From positions 25,909,278 through 25,973,277 of the forward strand of contig OX419341.1 in NCBI GenBank assembly GCA_948470475.1: a stretch of 64,000 nt of DNA, in the 5' to 3' direction. Of the stretch, positions 60,837-64,000 are shown piece by piece; the stretch's first letter is position 1, and each line of letters opens with the position of its first letter. Under the pieces are notes generated by a model that saw nothing but the letters and a program-made list of their open reading frames with translations, was not told where the DNA came from and did no database searches. The position numbers were made by a program, and so were the translations under genes. Origin of the DNA: Galaxea fascicularis. Taxonomy: Eukaryota > Cnidaria > Anthozoa > Scleractinia > Euphylliidae.

Positions 60837-62449
60837 GGCGATGCAATAAAACAGCGAACGTTGAAAAACTCGTTGATTTAATCAGTAAATGACTTGGTGC
60901 CGAATCCGAGTTAACTTTCAGTCGTCAAAGGTCGGTATTTAGTTTGGCAGTTAAATCTTGCGATTCCTTGAACGCCAGCGAGAAACGTAACATGGATTGC
61001 ATTGTCAAGAACTTCTTGGATGAACGATTGTAACTGACGTCATTGGCAGAAGGACTCTTCACGACCTGGCAACTATTGTTGTTTGTTGAACAAACAATAA
61101 TAGTTACCAGGTCGTGAAGAGTCCTTCTGCCAATGACATCAGTGACAATCATTCATCGATGGCCTAGATTTTCCTGTTTCGTTCAGCTTCGCAATGAAAG
61201 GCTTAAAACCGATAATCTAACTTTACCTGTCCTCGGAATTTAATAAAGTATGAAAACTAACGTGAATCGATAAAGTTCAACAGGAACAGCATAACAGTAC
61301 GGCGTTATTGAAGTATGTAGTGTTTAATTAGATTTTGTGGTTTGCTCTAAAATGCAAATTTACTAACAGAACCAATTGAGGTGTTTGTTCAAGCATCCTT
61401 AAAGAAATCATCATAATGAAATGCAGCTTTTGAACAGTTTTCTAAATAATTTTTATACACAGGTGGAAAAGTTAATATTGTTCAAGTGTGTTAATTGGCC
61501 TTAACACAATCAGTGCGTGCAGCGAAGTGCTAGGGTTGATTATTTATACCGTTGTCTTGCAATTTCACAACGGGAGAGACGACTAGCGTCCAGTCTCTAG
61601 GAGGGCGCTCTTGTTTGTCTCCGTTGCGAGATCGAGGCGTAGGAGTGAGTTACGAGCCGAGTTTGCTCGTCGGTTGATAACTCATAGCGTCGTTACTGGC
61701 AAACTAGTCAAAGAAGCGCGCCTACCCCAGGCGACCTAGCGTCAAGCCTAGTATTTGTCCAGCAAGAGACTTCATCCAGCTTTACGCTGTCTTGCGTCAA
61801 TTGTGTATCAACGGCTATTTCAATAGTGGGATTACGTGAAAGGTCCATGGTCAAAGTGCACAGCGCACCGCTCTGATAATATGGCAAACAAAACTGCTAG
61901 TCACCAGATTAGTGCTATTGTAACAATTCCATTGAGATTAATTACACCTCCATTGAGATTAATTACCACAATTATAGAGATTTTTTCTAACTTTAGGATT
62001 TATTCACTATTTTGTCTTCATTCCTTTGAAAAGTTTGAAAAAGTGTCCTGCAAACAAAACCACAACCATGCTCGCAAAGCGGTTGAGGGAAGCATCGGAC
62101 CTCAAGTCCTTGAACAATGTCGCCGGTCAATGCACTCTAGCTTAATATCTATATTTCAGACCGATCGACTACAAAATCACTGAAGCGCTACTAAACACTT
62201 CGCCGCTCAGTAGAAAAGTGGGAAAAACTGAAAGCGAAATACTGAGTGTTCCGTTCATTTCATGGTGAAGTCATCATTACTTTGTACAGCTTGTACCAGG
62301 AGTCGTTTCCAATAATCCCTTTCCGTTTCTTCTAAGACGAAGGGTTTTACTCATTTTACTTTTTATTAATAGTTTGAGCTGACTGTGTAGACACTGCCGG
62401 ATATTAAACAAGAAACTAAGCCTACCATGCAGTTTCAAGCTAGCTTTGC
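60837..62449. other. Intergenic spacer between the two ARM-TIR-SAM genes
   Basis: Contains the 5' flank of copy A (with the 61019-61157 hairpin) and the 3' flank of copy B. Short open frames here have no recognisable similarity. No other gene is seen. Confidence 0.6.
61019..61157. repeat. Perfect-size hairpin (68-bp inverted arms) upstream of ARM-TIR-SAM copy A
   Basis: Left arm 61019-61086 and right arm 61090-61157 are reverse complements with about five mismatches over 68 bp and a loop of about 3 bases. It lies about 180 bp upstream of the copy A start codon, in its promoter or 5' UTR region. It could be a foldback MITE or a recent palindromic duplication. No flanking duplication was recognised. 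Confidence 0.85.
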
Positions 62450-64000
62450 TTAGTACTCGCTAAGAAGTGTTTGAAGTTCCTTTCTGAACTTGAAGACATC
62501 AACCATCCTTCGCAGGTATAAGTTATGTTCTAAGCATCTGTAGAAATACTCCGGACATTCCCCGCGAAGTTGGTGCAAATCAATTAGTGTTTGTCCATCG
62601 ACTTCGGAAATGTCCTCACTACAAACTTTTTGCAGCCCAATCTCTTGAAGCCATTGTTTCACTTCTCTGTTTGTCCATCCAGACACGGCACGGGCTGAGG
62701 GTTCGCTGGTAACAACATTCAACTCAACTAGCCTAATCACCGGTACTGCTGATCCATCTGTTAGCTCAGCATGCTTACCTCTTCCCCTTAACTCTCTTTT
62801 CAGCTTTCTTACACCTTCGTCAATGACGTGCTTACTCTGAAAGTCAATCCAAAGTTTTGTGCCAACAAGCATTCCTAGCCAGCCATCAGGCTTGTACTTA
62901 TGTTGCATCATTAAAGGAATAATGTCCTTTCTCAGCTGATAAGCATATTCTGCTTCTGATCTACAGTTAGGACTTTCTTTGTATTTCTGTGACACGCAGA
63001 CCAGAACAACAGAAGAATCCTCGACAGCTTTGGCCATTGCCTCCAGTGTGGAGCCCCCCATCTGCTCAAGGTCCATCCAGACTCTGTACCCATTCGCTTG
63101 GAGCTTGTTTTTTACTTCGATCAGCACTTCTTGGTTATCCCATTGGTAGCTGATCATCACGTGATTCTGAGTTTCTTCACTCTTTTCAGAGTCGTTGATG
63201 GTCTTTCTTTCAAGTTCCCATAATGCGCCTGCAGCAGCCTTTTGTACATCCGGGTCTTTACTGCACTGTAATTCACGTAGGATCTCCAAACCTCCCACTT
63301 CTTTTCGAATGGCTTCTTTGTTGTTTTCGTCGAAAGCTAACATCCACAACGCTTTTGCAGCAATAGTTCTTTCTTCGTCATCGCCAGATGTTTTAAGCAT
63401 GGACATCAAAACATGCACTGCTCCGTTATTTCCTAGGACCTTTTTGTTGGCATCGTTCACGGCAAGATAGCTAAGACCGTCTGCAAGTTCTTTGGCGGAA
63501 AACCCACTGTATCGACGATCTTCCGATTGACACGCGTTATTTAACATTGTTACAATAAAACTAAGCAAATTTTCATCGGCTAAGATAAGGTGATTTGTTT
63601 CTTCATTCACTAGATAGGCCAGGCACAGCAAGGAAGCAACAGCAATGGAGGGCACTTTCACCTTTGCAAAGTGAAGCAAAGCTTCCTCACTGTTAGCAAA
63701 AAAGTCACGGTCTCTCAGTTGCCGTGCAATGTTATGCAAAATCCCAACGCACCTGTAAATCAAGAGAACTGTCCCAGCGGAATCTTCTTTATCATTTTCC
63801 CAATTCAGATTTTGATCATCAAATATTTTAACGTTTTTAAAGATCATTGGAATCACACCTGCTCTCGCGCAAGACAGGCAAAAGCCGTGATGAAAGTCTG
63901 AAAACCATTGTATTGTTCCTAAAACGTTCTTAAGGCAATCGAAACAAGTTACATCTTTCGTCACGTAGAAATCGTTAAAGCATTGAAGTGCTAATCTTTG
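62450..64000 (-). CDS. ARM-TIR-SAM protein, paralogue (copy B), 5' end beyond window
   Basis: The open frame runs from the right edge of the window (in frame from base 64000) to TAA at 62450, so the N-terminus is missing. It has the same ARM, TIR and SAM order as copy A. The ARM part reads LLCLAYLVNEETNHLILADE, and the TIR carries HVMISYQWDNQ and the NCRSEAEYA Glu motif. The SAM-like end is GWTNREVKQWLQEIGLQKVC with a tail ending LLSEY. The TIR (about 115 residues) differs from copy A at one residue (Q to K), whereas ARM and SAM are much less alike. Copy B also lacks the acidic NEDEESSE stretch present before the first CFD motif of copy A. It is a tandem, head-to-tail paralogue, and both copies appear intact where visible. 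Function as for copy A, by inference. Confidence 0.85.
   Translation of the reverse strand, partial: QRLALQCFNDFYVTKDVTCFDCLKNVLGTIQWFSDFHHGFCLSCARAGVIPMIFKNVKIFDDQNLNWENDKEDSAGTVLLIYRCVGILHNIARQLRDRDFFANSEEALLHFAKVKVPSIAVASLLCLAYLVNEETNHLILADENLLSFIVTMLNNACQSEDRRYSGFSAKELADGLSYLAVNDANKKVLGNNGAVHVLMSMLKTSGDDEERTIAAKALWMLAFDENNKEAIRKEVGGLEILRELQCSKDPDVQKAAAGALWELERKTINDSEKSEETQNHVMISYQWDNQEVLIEVKNKLQANGYRVWMDLEQMGGSTLEAMAKAVEDSSVVLVCVSQKYKESPNCRSEAEYAYQLRKDIIPLMMQHKYKPDGWLGMLVGTKLWIDFQSKHVIDEGVRKLKRELRGRGKHAELTDGSAVPVIRLVELNVVTSEPSARAVSGWTNREVKQWLQEIGLQKVCSEDISEVDGQTLIDLHQLRGECPEYFYRCLEHNLYLRRMVDVFKFRKELQTLLSEY

Noticed and set aside
1..64000. CRISPR arrays, operons or other prokaryotic features
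   Set aside because: No regularly spaced direct repeats of that kind; spliced genes show that the window is eukaryotic.

Overview
This is a eukaryotic (metazoan) window. It has spliced genes with GT-AG introns, tRNA-derived SINEs, many short inverted-repeat transposons and about 40% GC. The gene content (a Reeler-domain secreted protein, an intronless peptide-type GPCR, ABCC4/MRP4-like, RFC3, and ARM-TIR-SAM genes) and the style of the repeats suggest an anthozoan cnidarian, probably a stony coral. That placement is inference; no species is claimed.

Layout. 1-2984 (+): the last three exons of a Reeler/antistasin-like gene that starts before the window. 5499-9837 (+): a complete six-exon tandem paralogue of the same gene. 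9838-25477: about 15.6 kb with no convincing gene, filled with foldback elements, a Harbinger-type MITE and SINE copies. 25478-26665 (+): a single-exon rhodopsin-class GPCR. 27314-38163 (-): a six-exon full-length ABCC4-like transporter, convergent with the GPCR. 38200-45540: repeats, including a decayed non-LTR retrotransposon reverse transcriptase. 45541-53792 (+): a nine-exon RFC3 gene whose introns carry several short MITEs with recognisable target-site duplications. 54200-58700: a MITE, a SINE, a roughly 0.5-kb tandem duplication with TATA-like boxes, and a decayed repeat-coding segment. 58776-60836 (-) and 62450-64000 (-, running off the end): two head-to-tail intronless genes for ARM-TIR-SAM proteins.

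The most interesting item is the ARM-TIR-SAM pair. The proteins use the same three domain types as the axon-death NADase SARM1 but in a different order (TIR before SAM, with a single SAM). The complete one starts with a good N-myristoylation signal. The two paralogues are almost identical only across the TIR-coding segment, including a 176-bp run with no difference, while their ARM and SAM parts have clearly diverged. That pattern suggests recent gene conversion or strong constraint on the TIR. The second notable item is the tandem Reeler + six-cysteine antistasin-like + C-terminal hydrophobic tail gene family, which looks like a secreted, probably membrane-anchored defence or protease-inhibitor protein.

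Exon boundaries were set by hand from reading frame, splice dinucleotides and phase consistency. For all three complete spliced genes the phases close exactly (246, 1295 and 355 residues).
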